Positions 8,260 to 17,900 of a stretch of DNA of 64,000 nt are shown one piece after another (positions within the stretch are counted from its first letter, which is position 1; each line of letters begins with the position of its first letter). Source of the DNA: Bacteroidota bacterium. GTDB lineage: Bacteria; Bacteroidota; Bacteroidia; UKL13-3. Made by a program: the position numbers and the translations under genes. The notes beneath the pieces are model-generated. The model had not been told where the DNA came from, did not search any database, and worked only from the letters and a program-made list of their open reading frames with translations. The stretch spans positions 1-64,000 of the forward strand of contig JAIXSO010000007.1 in assembly GCA_027484685.1 (NCBI GenBank), in the 5' to 3' direction.

Positions 8260-8705
8260 TGCAAATAGTTTTAGTTTTAACGAACCATTTTGAATTACTT
8301 TTATTTTCACTTCGGCTCGGTGACAGCACTTCGGCTTGGCTTAGTGACCCGAATATCGAACAACAAATATCGAACAACGAACACAGAATAACGAATATCG
8401 AATATCGAACATCGCTGAAGGAAAGTTGGTTACCATCCAAAAAATCACGCTTGGCGGAACACCTGCATGACAATGCAGGAAACTTCGAATAAGGAACTTC
8501 GAATAACGAACAACGATTTCAACAATTAAACTAAACTCCAACCTTTTAAACCTTGTAACCTTCTAAACCCTCTAAACCCTAAACACTCAAAACATAAACA
8601 CTTAAACACTCTGAACTTAAACACTCAAAACTACTTGACTTCATTCATACTTTTTTTATCCGTTTTCATTACTTAGCTTTACTTACATTTGCCATTTAAA
8701 TTTAT
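8260..8705. repeat. Low-complexity intergenic repeats
   Basis: This ~450-bp stretch holds no credible gene. It contains iterated short phrases: ATCGAACAACGAA-type units at about 8350-8415, the second copy of the 27-bp dispersed repeat at 8414-8440, a perfect hairpin CCTGCAT-gaca-ATGCAGG at 8462-8479, more CGAATAACGAAC units, then AAACACTC and TTGTAACC phrases to about 8635. A TACATTTG -7-like element (8684-8691) near the end may start transcription of the ccmF-type gene. ORFs crossing this stretch on both strands are by-products of the repeats. Confidence 0.6.
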
Positions 8706-8708
8706 TAC

Positions 8709-11234
8709 ATGAGCAATATAATTTTTGAAGGTGAACATTTATGGATTGGAAATTTGGGCCGCATGGCGGTGGTTTTCAGTTTTATTACATCTATATTATC
8801 GGCAGTTAGTTACTACTTTGCCGAAAAAAAACCACAAGAAACCCATTGGGCCAAAACAGCTAAACTTAGTTTTTATGTGCACACATTGGCAGTGCTTACC
8901 ATTATCAGCGCGCTGTTTTATATAATTCACCAACATTATTTTGAATACCATTATGCATGGCAACACAGCAGTCGTGATTTGCCTGTTCATTTCATGATTT
9001 CGTGCTTTTGGGAAGGTCAAGAGGGTAGTTTTTTACTTTGGATTTTTTGGCAAATGGTTATTGGTTGGTTAATAATTGGAACAGCCAAAAATTGGACCAG
9101 TCCAGTTATGTTTGTGGTTATGCTTTCGCAAATAGCTTTAACTAGCATGCTTTTAGGAGTAAAAGTATGGGGAATAAAATTTGGCAGCACACCTTTTGAA
9201 TTATTGCGTAATGCCATGGGCAACGCTCCTATTTTTAAACAACCTGATTATTTAAGCAAGATAAAAGATGGCAATGGTTTAAATCCATTATTACAAAACT
9301 ATTGGATGGTAATTCATCCACCAACATTGTTTTTTGGTTTTGCTACTACGGTAGTTCCGTTTGCATTTGCCATTGCAGCTTTAATGCGTAAACAATTTAG
9401 CGAGTGGATAAAACCAGCTTTACCATGGGCTTTGGTAAGTGTAATGGTACTTGGAACGGGTATTATTATGGGTGGATTTTGGGCTTACGAAAGTTTAAGT
9501 TTTGGAGGCTATTGGGCTTGGGATCCTGTAGAAAATGCATCGTTGGTGCCTTGGTTAACTTTAATTGCAGGTTTGCACTTAATGCTTATTTATAAAGCTA
9601 CTGGCAATGCCTTACAAGCTACTTTTGCCTTTATAATCCTAACTTTTATTTTGGTATTGTATGCTACTTTTTTAACCAGAAGTGGCGTTTTAGGTAATTC
9701 ATCTGTTCACTCGTTTACCGATTTAGGTATGAGCGGACAATTATTACTTTTTGTATTGATGTTTGTTTGGATTGTGCCATTGGTTTTAGAGAAAAAACCT
9801 TTGATTTTCTGGATCAATTTTGGTGCATTAATTCTTTTGGTGATTGGTATTTTATTAAGCGAAAAATTAAATATTAACAAATGGCCTTTAATAATTATTG
9901 GCTCATTGGCAGTGCTTTCAAACATTTATTATTTGGCTAAATACATTCCATCGAGCAAAAAAGATGATGAAATATATACCCGCGAGTTTTGGATGTTTAT
10001 TGGCAGTTTAATGCTTGGTATTTCGGCTTTCCAAATTATTTTAACTACCTCTATTCCGGTATTTAATAAAATGTTTGATTTAAAATTGGCCCCTCCTACC
10101 GATGTAATAAATCATTACAATAAATGGCAAATGCCTTTGGCAATTATTATTGCTACTTTAACAGCTGTAGCCCATGTGTTAAAATACAAAAAAAATGGTG
10201 CTGATGGCATTAAAAAAATCATAACACATTTTATAATTTCAGGTGTAATTGCATTTATATTATTCTTTGCCTTTAAGCTAGAAAATTATGTATTCATAGC
10301 TTTATTGTTTGCTGCTGTTTATGCCATAATTGGTAACGGAAGTTTATTAAAACCCATTTTTAAAGGTAAGGTAAAATTAGTGGGCGCATCGGTGGCGCAT
10401 ATTGGTTTTGGTGTTTTATTAGTGGGTGTTTTGGTTTCATCGGCCAATAAAAAAGTAATTTCAATAAACGAAAGTGGTAAAGTGTTAAACCCTGAGTTTG
10501 ACGATAAAAACAATATTGAAAACGTATATTTAGAGGGTGGTAAACCTTTAAAAATGTCGGATTACGAAATTACTTATGTATGCGATAGCCAACAATGGGT
10601 AAATACTTTTTACCAAGTAAATTATAAAAAACTTAATAAAGAAACTGGCAAAGTTGATTATGAGTTTAACTTGTATCCTAATGCACAAATAAATCCAAAG
10701 TTTGGCTTGGTAGCTAACCCCGATACCAAACATTACATAAGCCACGATGTATTTACTTACGTAAGTTCAGTACCTGCAGAAAAGAAAGAAGCTAAATTTG
10801 TAAATACTAAAAAACACGAGTTAGCGCAAGACGATACTATTTATTTGAGCAATGCAATTTGTATTTTAAAAAACATCAGTTCTAATGTGCAAAAAAGCAA
10901 TAATGCTAACCAATCGGAAATATTAATTGGTGCAGAAATAGCCATTCATACGCTTGATAATGTATATAACATTACACCGCTTTATGGCATAAAAGACAGA
11001 CAAGTGGCAAGTTTTGATGCTTACAGCGAAGAAATAAAAACCAAGTTTAGCTTTAAGGAAGTAAATCCTGAAACTAAAAAAATAACCATTGAAACATCGG
11101 AAAAAGACAATACGGGTAATTTCATCATTATGAAAGCCATTGTATTTCCATGGATTAACTTGGTTTGGGCCGGAACTATTATTATGATTATTGGTTTCTT
11201 TTTGTCAATTTTAAAACGAGTAAAGACTTCATAG
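8709..11234 (+). CDS. ccmF: CcmF-type cytochrome c assembly (heme lyase) membrane protein
   Basis: An 841-residue polytopic membrane protein of the heme-handling CcmF/CcsA superfamily, which attaches heme to apocytochrome c on the periplasmic side. The signature WWD-type motif WAWDPVENASLVPW is at about residues 269-282, and HPPTLFFGF near 202-210 carries a likely heme-ligand histidine. About 14-16 membrane segments are visible, with a large soluble domain between roughly 600 and 810 and a final membrane helix. Length and the N-terminal FEGEHLWIGNLGR fit CcmF as found in Bacteroidota, where it is often annotated CcsA. No other ccm gene adjoins it; it stands alone between repeat-rich spacers. 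Confidence 0.9.
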   Translation: MSNIIFEGEHLWIGNLGRMAVVFSFITSILSAVSYYFAEKKPQETHWAKTAKLSFYVHTLAVLTIISALFYIIHQHYFEYHYAWQHSSRDLPVHFMISCFWEGQEGSFLLWIFWQMVIGWLIIGTAKNWTSPVMFVVMLSQIALTSMLLGVKVWGIKFGSTPFELLRNAMGNAPIFKQPDYLSKIKDGNGLNPLLQNYWMVIHPPTLFFGFATTVVPFAFAIAALMRKQFSEWIKPALPWALVSVMVLGTGIIMGGFWAYESLSFGGYWAWDPVENASLVPWLTLIAGLHLMLIYKATGNALQATFAFIILTFILVLYATFLTRSGVLGNSSVHSFTDLGMSGQLLLFVLMFVWIVPLVLEKKPLIFWINFGALILLVIGILLSEKLNINKWPLIIIGSLAVLSNIYYLAKYIPSSKKDDEIYTREFWMFIGSLMLGISAFQIILTTSIPVFNKMFDLKLAPPTDVINHYNKWQMPLAIIIATLTAVAHVLKYKKNGADGIKKIITHFIISGVIAFILFFAFKLENYVFIALLFAAVYAIIGNGSLLKPIFKGKVKLVGASVAHIGFGVLLVGVLVSSANKKVISINESGKVLNPEFDDKNNIENVYLEGGKPLKMSDYEITYVCDSQQWVNTFYQVNYKKLNKETGKVDYEFNLYPNAQINPKFGLVANPDTKHYISHDVFTYVSSVPAEKKEAKFVNTKKHELAQDDTIYLSNAICILKNISSNVQKSNNANQSEILIGAEIAIHTLDNVYNITPLYGIKDRQVASFDAYSEEIKTKFSFKEVNPETKKITIETSEKDNTGNFIIMKAIVFPWINLVWAGTIIMIIGFFLSILKRVKTS

Positions 11235-11404
11235 CTGCTGGCTTCTAGCCTCTAGCCACTAGCTTTACCTTGTTATCTTTTAACTTTGTAATTTTGTAAT
11301 TTTTCACCCGATTTATCGAGATTCTAATTTTATAATTTTTCTAACCTTGTAATTTTATAACCTTGTAATTTTGTAATCTTTGTAATCTTCTAATCTTAAA
11401 AAAC
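11235..11404. repeat. Simple-phrase repeat spacer
   Basis: The gap before the channel gene is made of iterated phrases, first variants of TTCTAGCC, then TTTGTAATTTTGTAA and CTTGTAATTTTATAA repeated about six times. It resembles the spacer in front of the ccmF-type gene and appears to be an expanding simple repeat. No gene or clear promoter is seen. Confidence 0.55.
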
Positions 11405-12346
11405 ATGGCTGGGTTATTTCATAAATTTAAAAATAATAACGATACTGGTTTTGGCGCATCGGCTACTAACCAAGCGGAGCGATTAATAAACAAAGATGGA
11501 ACTTACAATGTAACCCGCACTGGAGTTTCATTTTTAAATAAATTTAACTCCTACCACGATTTAATAGCCTTAAGTTGGACCAAGTTTAACTTATTGGTTT
11601 TTGTTACCTATTTGGCAATGAATATAATTTTTGCCTTTGTTTATTGGTTTATAGGTGTAGAACATTTAGGAGGCATGATTGCCAATACGCCTTTCGAAAA
11701 ATTTATGGAAGCTTTTTTCTTCAGCTGCCAAACTTTTTCTACTGTAGGTTACGGGCGCATTAACCCGCAAGGATATTTAACCAGTGCGGTTGCATCAATG
11801 GAAAGCTTAATTGGCTTAATGAGTTTTGCTTTAGCCACAGGTTTAATTTATGGAAGGTTTGCAAGGCCCAATATTAAATTATTGAAAAGCGAAAATGCAA
11901 TTATAGCACCTTATAAAGATGGAAAAGCACTGATGTTTAGGATTGTAAATGCTAGAAAAAATGCGTTAATTGATTTAGATGTTTCGTTGTTGGTTACCTT
12001 TTTAAATCCCGATAATAGAATGATGCAGTTTTTGCCTTTAAAGTTAGAAAGAAGCACCATTAACTCTTTGGCATTAAGTTGGACCATTGTTCACCCAATT
12101 GATGAAGAGTCGCCATTATTTAACTTTACCCAAAAAGATTTTGAGGAAATTGATTTACAGCTCATTTTATCAATAAAAGCCTTTGACGAAAGCTACTCGC
12201 AAACGGTTCACTCACGAGTTGGTTATGTATATAACGATATCCTTTGGGGCAAAAAATTTGTACCCATGTACGAACGTTCAGAAGATGGAAGCACTACTTT
12301 ATTGCATTTAGAAAAACTAAATGAAATGGTAGATGCAGCTATTTAA
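11405..12346 (+). CDS. Inward-rectifier-type potassium channel (KirBac family)
   Basis: A 313-residue protein with two membrane helices (about 63-83 and 137-157) flanking a pore loop with the selectivity filter TVGYG at residues 113-117, followed by a ~150-residue cytoplasmic immunoglobulin-like domain. This is the Kir/KirBac architecture, a tetrameric K+ channel of the inner membrane. The amphipathic N terminus (about 45-60) would be the slide helix. The stop codon shares a TTAA sequence with the stop of the convergent DUF898 gene, so the two genes overlap by 4 bases. Confidence 0.92.
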   Translation: MAGLFHKFKNNNDTGFGASATNQAERLINKDGTYNVTRTGVSFLNKFNSYHDLIALSWTKFNLLVFVTYLAMNIIFAFVYWFIGVEHLGGMIANTPFEKFMEAFFFSCQTFSTVGYGRINPQGYLTSAVASMESLIGLMSFALATGLIYGRFARPNIKLLKSENAIIAPYKDGKALMFRIVNARKNALIDLDVSLLVTFLNPDNRMMQFLPLKLERSTINSLALSWTIVHPIDEESPLFNFTQKDFEEIDLQLILSIKAFDESYSQTVHSRVGYVYNDILWGKKFVPMYERSEDGSTTLLHLEKLNEMVDAAI

Positions 12347-13344
12347 TTAAAAAGCTCGATTGGCTCTTCTATTTTTGGAGTTTCATCTATTTCGTGCAAC
12401 GCATAAGTTTTGCCTAATACCAAAGCACCTACTTTGCAAATAGCCCAAGGGTAGTAAAAACCTAAAGTTACTATTGATAAAAGCACTTGTTTCAATACAA
12501 AAATGTAATCTTTTTTAGCCTCTAAATCAAAACCAAAACTATAGTTTCCTTCTCCACTTTGCATTACCGTTCGTACCACAAAATACTTGTACAAATTAAG
12601 CAAAGCCATTGGTATGTAAATACCCAAAGTAATTATACTTAAAAACAACTCTTTAAAAATATTACCACAAGCTAACCAAAAATCGGTTTCCCAATTGATA
12701 AAATAGTTTTTATACGTAAAATTAAATAACCAATTGTAGAACAAATAAGAATATGGAATAACTACAAAAGCCATAATAATTTGGTAGCTGTAACCAATTT
12801 TATTGAATTGCTCTATATTTACTTTACCCGCAGTAAAAAACACATCGCCAGTAAAAAAGTACGTAATCACTGAGGTAACAATAAACACAGGAACTATTAA
12901 AGCTAAAATAAATATGAGCAATAAATAGCTACCTCTGCCCATAAAGTTAAAACTACTTCCATTATAACTGATGCTACTTGTAAAAAAACGATGAAAATTT
13001 CTAATAGCCCAAGGAGTGTATATTAACAGGGTTACCATCATCAATATTATATTTACAAACAACAAACCCATAAACCTTAAAACGGAAGCATCAAACTGAA
13101 AAGTAGTTCCTTTAATTTCCACATTTTCAATAATTAATTTGGTTACATAAAACAGCAAAACCAATATTATAAACCAAACTACAATAACAATTGGAAACAT
13201 CCAACCTGGATCAATATCAGGAGGTGAAATAATTTTGAATTGGTATAAAATGGGTAAATAGCTCGATAAAATGAAAGCCAAATAGCATAACCAAATAGGA
13301 AACAAGGCTCCACCTTGCAAATTGAATTTAAAATAACTTTTCAT
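12343..13344 (-). CDS. DUF898 (YjgN-like) polytopic membrane protein
   Basis: A 333-residue protein with about eight membrane segments arranged in repeats. The DUF898/YjgN signature is the recurrent pattern of a hydrophobic helix followed by LGIYIPMALLNLYKYFV-like or LLIYTPWAIRNFHRFF-like basic-aromatic stretches (about residues 105-125, 245-265 and 295-312) with FNFMGRGSYLL nearby. The function of the family is unknown; it is an inner-membrane protein. It has its own transcription unit, convergent with the potassium channel. Confidence 0.82.
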   Translation of the reverse strand: MKSYFKFNLQGGALFPIWLCYLAFILSSYLPILYQFKIISPPDIDPGWMFPIVIVVWFIILVLLFYVTKLIIENVEIKGTTFQFDASVLRFMGLLFVNIILMMVTLLIYTPWAIRNFHRFFTSSISYNGSSFNFMGRGSYLLLIFILALIVPVFIVTSVITYFFTGDVFFTAGKVNIEQFNKIGYSYQIIMAFVVIPYSYLFYNWLFNFTYKNYFINWETDFWLACGNIFKELFLSIITLGIYIPMALLNLYKYFVVRTVMQSGEGNYSFGFDLEAKKDYIFVLKQVLLSIVTLGFYYPWAICKVGALVLGKTYALHEIDETPKIEEPIELFN

Positions 13345-13427
13345 AAATTACAGTTGGTAATAATATGAAAAATTAGCAACTATTTTTAAAGGCTCCTTAA
13401 AATTAATTATAAAGTAAAAAAGAGCAC

Positions 13428-13460
13428 AAAACAAAAAGCCATCAGTAAACCGATGGCTTT
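13428..13460 (-). terminator. Rho-independent terminator of the glycosyltransferase gene
   Basis: A 9-bp perfect stem (AAAGCCATC at 13435-13443, GATGGCTTT at 13452-13460) with an 8-base loop is followed on the minus strand by a T-rich tract. It lies 44 bases past the stop of the glycosyltransferase gene. Confidence 0.8.
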
Positions 13461-13504
13461 AACAATACTATTACAATATTTTGATTATTAGCGACTTAAA
13501 AACA

Positions 13505-14644
13505 CTACCAAATTTTACGTTGTTTGGTAAATAACCCAATGGTTCCAAACACATAAATATAGATTACAAAAAGTAAATCGAACAAAATAATAAACCAAGT
13601 AAGGTTTTGATATTTAAGCTTTTTAAAGGCCATAAAATACACTACCGATTGGCTGATTAGCTTAAACAAAAATGCTCCCAAGGCTATTTGCCAAAAATTT
13701 AAATCGAAGGCTAATAAAGCAATGATAGCTACATAAAACAATAAACTGGCTGCATAAAAAGTACCTAAAAGGGCTTTATGTTCAGGTTTATAATACTTTC
13801 CAGTGGTGTTATGTCTGGTTTTTTGACGACTCCAATCGCCAAAAGTTTTTTTACTTTCAGTATAAATAAAACTATCAGGATTTAACTGAATAGCCACATT
13901 CATGCTGTTAGCTGCGCGGTTTACAAATAAATCATCATCGCCACTCAAAATGTGTTGGTGCCAAGCAAAACCTTTTTGTTTAAAAAACAACTCGCGTGTA
14001 TAAGCTAAATTACGACCAACACCCATAAAAGTGTTTTTATTAATGGCAGCCGAGAAATAAAACATGCCAGTAATAGCACTTTCGAAACGAGCCATTAAAT
14101 TTACAAAACCTTTTTGCGCTGTGTATGGCGAAAATCCTAATACAATTTGTTTGTCGTTTTCAAATTTGCTAGCCATTAATTTTAACCATTGATTGCTAGC
14201 AGGTTTACAATCAGCATCGGTAAATACTAATTGTTCGTGAATAGCCGCTTTTATGCCTATGGTTAAAGCAAACTTTTTGCCCGTAGGATATTTTTCTTGC
14301 TCTTTAAGTTCGCTTATTTTTAAATGAGGATACACCTCTTGGTAATATTCCAATAGTTTTTGGCTTTCATCCCAACTGCAATCGTTTACCACAATTACCT
14401 CAAAATTAGGATAATCTTGTTCTAAAATTGTTTTTAAGTTTTTTTCTAAATTTTTGTACTCATTGCGCGCAGCTATAATAATAGAAACAGGCGGCTGAAA
14501 ATTGCTTTCAGTAGTTTTGGGTTTATAAGTACCTAATTTTAAAAAATAGAAAAAGTAATAGTATAAAAGCACACAAATGCTTAATGCTAAAACAACTAAG
14601 ATAGAAATATTGATATAATTGAATGATATAATCATAAAGCACAA
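13505..14644 (-). CDS. Membrane-anchored family 2 glycosyltransferase
   Basis: A 379-residue protein: an N-terminal membrane helix (about 8-30), a GT-A fold with the family 2 start VSIIIAARNEYKNLEKNL (about 53-70), VNDCSWDES for nucleotide binding, the metal-binding TDADCKP (about 144-150), a GDDDLFVNRA acceptor-site region (about 248-257), QKTRHNTTGK (about 283-292), and two or three C-terminal membrane helices. This is the layout of processive or lipid-linked GT2 enzymes acting at the inner membrane. Substrate cannot be told from sequence. It has its own terminator and no functional neighbours. Confidence 0.88.
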   Translation of the reverse strand: MCFMIISFNYINISILVVLALSICVLLYYYFFYFLKLGTYKPKTTESNFQPPVSIIIAARNEYKNLEKNLKTILEQDYPNFEVIVVNDCSWDESQKLLEYYQEVYPHLKISELKEQEKYPTGKKFALTIGIKAAIHEQLVFTDADCKPASNQWLKLMASKFENDKQIVLGFSPYTAQKGFVNLMARFESAITGMFYFSAAINKNTFMGVGRNLAYTRELFFKQKGFAWHQHILSGDDDLFVNRAANSMNVAIQLNPDSFIYTESKKTFGDWSRQKTRHNTTGKYYKPEHKALLGTFYAASLLFYVAIIALLAFDLNFWQIALGAFLFKLISQSVVYFMAFKKLKYQNLTWFIILFDLLFVIYIYVFGTIGLFTKQRKIW

Positions 14645-14715
14645 AGGTAAACCTTGCTTTAACCTAATTATAGGCTAATTTTTAAACAAAGTGTTGATTG
14701 TTCTTTTTTGTTTTG

Positions 14716-14762
14716 TTTTGAAAACAAAAAAACGCCACCTCAAATAAATGAAGTGGCGTTTT
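14716..14762 (-). terminator. Terminator of the CHAT gene; left copy of a 47-bp direct repeat
   Basis: The stem ACGCCAC-CTCA / TGAAGTGGCGT encloses AATA-rich loop bases and is flanked by A and T runs, so it works as a rho-independent terminator on either strand. The 47 bases are identical at 45 positions to 19510-19556 on the other side of the CHAT gene, in the same orientation. Each copy has one stem mismatch, at different places, as expected if a perfect ancestral stem was duplicated and each copy then changed independently. Confidence 0.85.
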
Positions 14763-14928
14763 TGTAAAATCTTACAAGATTAATCAAATAAAAAATTAAT
14801 TAATTTTCATTGTTCTAAATTTAGTCATTATTTCTAAAAATTATCTAATAAGAGCTAGTTAGAAAATTTATTTCAAAATCATAAAATTATTGAACCTCAA
14901 GTTCCAAAATATTTTTTACTACATTTTT
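14763..14928. other. AT-rich 3' spacer of the CHAT gene
   Basis: This stretch between the left repeat and the CHAT stop codon holds no gene. It contains one short palindrome, AATCTT-ac-AAGATT at about 14768-14781, and is otherwise AT-rich without recognisable signals. Confidence 0.4.
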
Positions 14929-17900
14929 TTATTTTATAAAGATATTCGGATTTCCATATACATGCATTGCAGCCCAACCTGAAGGTGCATAAAACCCATT
15001 ATATTCATCATATCCAGTTTTCGCAACTTTAATATTAGCATCATATGCTCCAGTAGCAACTGAATTTCCATTATGCATTGATTCAATAAACGCTTCCAGC
15101 CAAACGGGAGTAATATCAGGGTTTAGCTTCCACGCAGGTGCTACAACAACCTTATAACCAACACTCAGAATTTCATTTGTAAAAGATTCTAATTTTTGAG
15201 CAAACATTTCTTGTGAAATATATGCAGAGCTACAAACAAATAATATCGCTATAGTTCCTTCTCCCACAATGTGCTTAATACCTGTCTCTCTAATGTATGC
15301 ATGACCTTCAGACTGTCTAGTATATATAGTTTTGAAACCTTCTTTACCAACACCACCATGAGCAAGTAATACATTTATAGAAGAAACGCTTCGTTCTGGT
15401 ACTTTATCAGTTGAGATGTGTCCACCATATTTTTCCTCTATTACAGGTTTTAATTTCTCATAACCAATTCCCAATGCTGGGTCCTCATCATAAATAGGAA
15501 TCCATGCATTAATTGTAAAATTATTTTTTTCAATGGTTATTTTTTTATTATTTTTAGCAAACCACTCAAAAGAAATAATATTTGTTATTGGGAGATGATA
15601 TCCTAAGAAATCAAGTTTGTTATTTAAAATTTCGATTTTAACTATCTCTTCATGCTTTTCAATATTTCTCCCCTCTGTGCGAACCTGAAGCAAATTGTGA
15701 GGAAAAACAGAAAGTTGCAAATCAGTAATAAGTAAAACTTCTTTAGTATTTGAACTGATTTCAAAAACTAAATTCCTTAGCTCTTTCATTAGTGTGATAT
15801 AATCTTGCTCCTGCTCATTAATTGAGTACCATCCTCCTTTATCATCAAAAGAAAAATCCTCAACCTTCTTAGACCATTTTTTTATTATTTCATAATCAAA
15901 GTTTGAAAATAGATTCAATTCATAACTTTTATCCTCTCTTACGACTAATCCATAAATATTAGACTTTACTGTGAATAACCAACATATTATTTGACCTTCA
16001 TATATAGTGATTTTCTCTAAAATGTTCTTAGCATAATCATCTAAATCAAATTCAGGTTCATTTTGCGGAATAAATGGGGCCCTATCAACATGTTCTCTCT
16101 CTTCAAAACTCAAACTATTATCATTAATAATAAAACCCGATAGTAAAATGCTATTTATGTCTAAAGGATTTAAAGATAGTAGTAAAACATTTTCAGCTAA
16201 AAGTTCTATTTTTCCAGTTTCATTAGCAAAGTCCTCATAATTATAAGTTTCAAGAATTTTAATTAAGGCAATTTTGAATACTTTTTTTGTTTGTTCAGTA
16301 ATTGGAAAAAAAGTAGCCTGCATATTACTTAATGTTTCACTGTCTATTTCCTCCTCAAAAGAAATAATGTACTTTTCTAACACATCGATATCTAAAGGTG
16401 TTTCAAAATTATCTTTCATACGCTTTAAATTATATAAAAAACCTAACCAAGGGATAGCTCCTTGATTGCCAAACTTCTTAATTTCGTTTAGATTTTCATC
16501 TATATAACTTAAACTGTTTTGTAAGAATTGTTCTTGTTTAATTGAATCTTCATGAAGCACCTTAGAAAGATTTGAGCTGAAGTAACTTATAGTAAATTTT
16601 TGCTCATCATAGGTAGATAATTTTAAGGTCTTTATTAGTTCATAAATTGAATTTACAATATCGTTTATCCCACAATCTCTAAAGAATAACATGGAATTAA
16701 ATAAAACCTCTATTAACTGAAACTCCTCTATTATTGGCATTGCTCTTAAACAATTTATATATAAAGAACCATAGTATGCAGCTTCAATTGGGTTGTTTTG
16801 TTTAATAAAACATTTAAATTGACACAGCCAACCTAGAAGAGGTATTTGATCCCTTTGAAAAGAAAGCATTAAAATTTCTTCCGCAAAATTTCTAGCTTTT
16901 TGAAAATGATAATTATAATTTAACGCATCTATAAAATTTAATGCACAGGTATAAAAATGCTCCTCAAATCTTTTATCAAATCCTAAGCCTACGAAAACAG
17001 CCAATAAAGTTAAATAAACTTGCATCTCCTCATCAGTATAATACTTATGATTGAAACTTGATATGAGTATTAATATGTGCTTTTTTAAATTAATTACATC
17101 TGATGGATTAAGTTTATGATTTATGGTTATTTCTAAAAGAGATATTTCTTTTTGTCCTTTTAAACACTCTTCAAAAATATAGTCTAGATCTTTTGCTCCT
17201 TTTTCATGGTCTATATTTTCAAGAGCTTCTACCTCTAATTTTTCAATTTTCTTTTTTTCAAGTTCAGATAACGCATTGTTTATAACAAGAATCAAATATC
17301 CGAATGCATTAATTTTTATTTTCTTAATAATACCTAGTAAGTAAAGTCTGTTATTTTTTTCACTTTTGTCTAAAGCTACATAATTTAATACTTGTGGCAA
17401 AATAAAATTAATTCTATCTTGATAAAAATTCTTCTCATCAACAGCTCTTTCATTATCATAATGATCATCAAAATAAAATAACTGCTTAATAGTAAATTCA
17501 AGCTCTTTTATTAAAAGAGCTATCTCTGATTCAAAAGTTATGGCTTCTGCACCATCTCTAAATACTTTATACGGAATATGTTCAGGAAAAATTGAATGTT
17601 CCTTATGTTCATAGTAATTAATAATCTCACGAATATGGTTAGGTTCATACAAGAACCATTGTAAATTCTTATTGAATTCATCTTCATTATTGTAATATTT
17701 TATTGAGGCTAATTCTTCCGTTTCCACTTTTCCATCTCCTGAAATAGCAATGCCTCTTGCATATTTACCAATATTTAAATAGTTTTTAAGAAGAGTGTAG
17801 TCTATTACCATATTCAATTCCAAATTCAAACCACTTAAGTTTGGATAGTTTGAAACTAACGCAGACACTATAGTTTTTTGAGTGTTCCTTTGAATAACCT

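Noticed and set aside
8225..8541. Three overlapping ORFs on both strands before the ccmF-type gene
   Set aside because: All arise from iterated CGAACAACGAAT-type phrases; no composition, start or context supports a gene.
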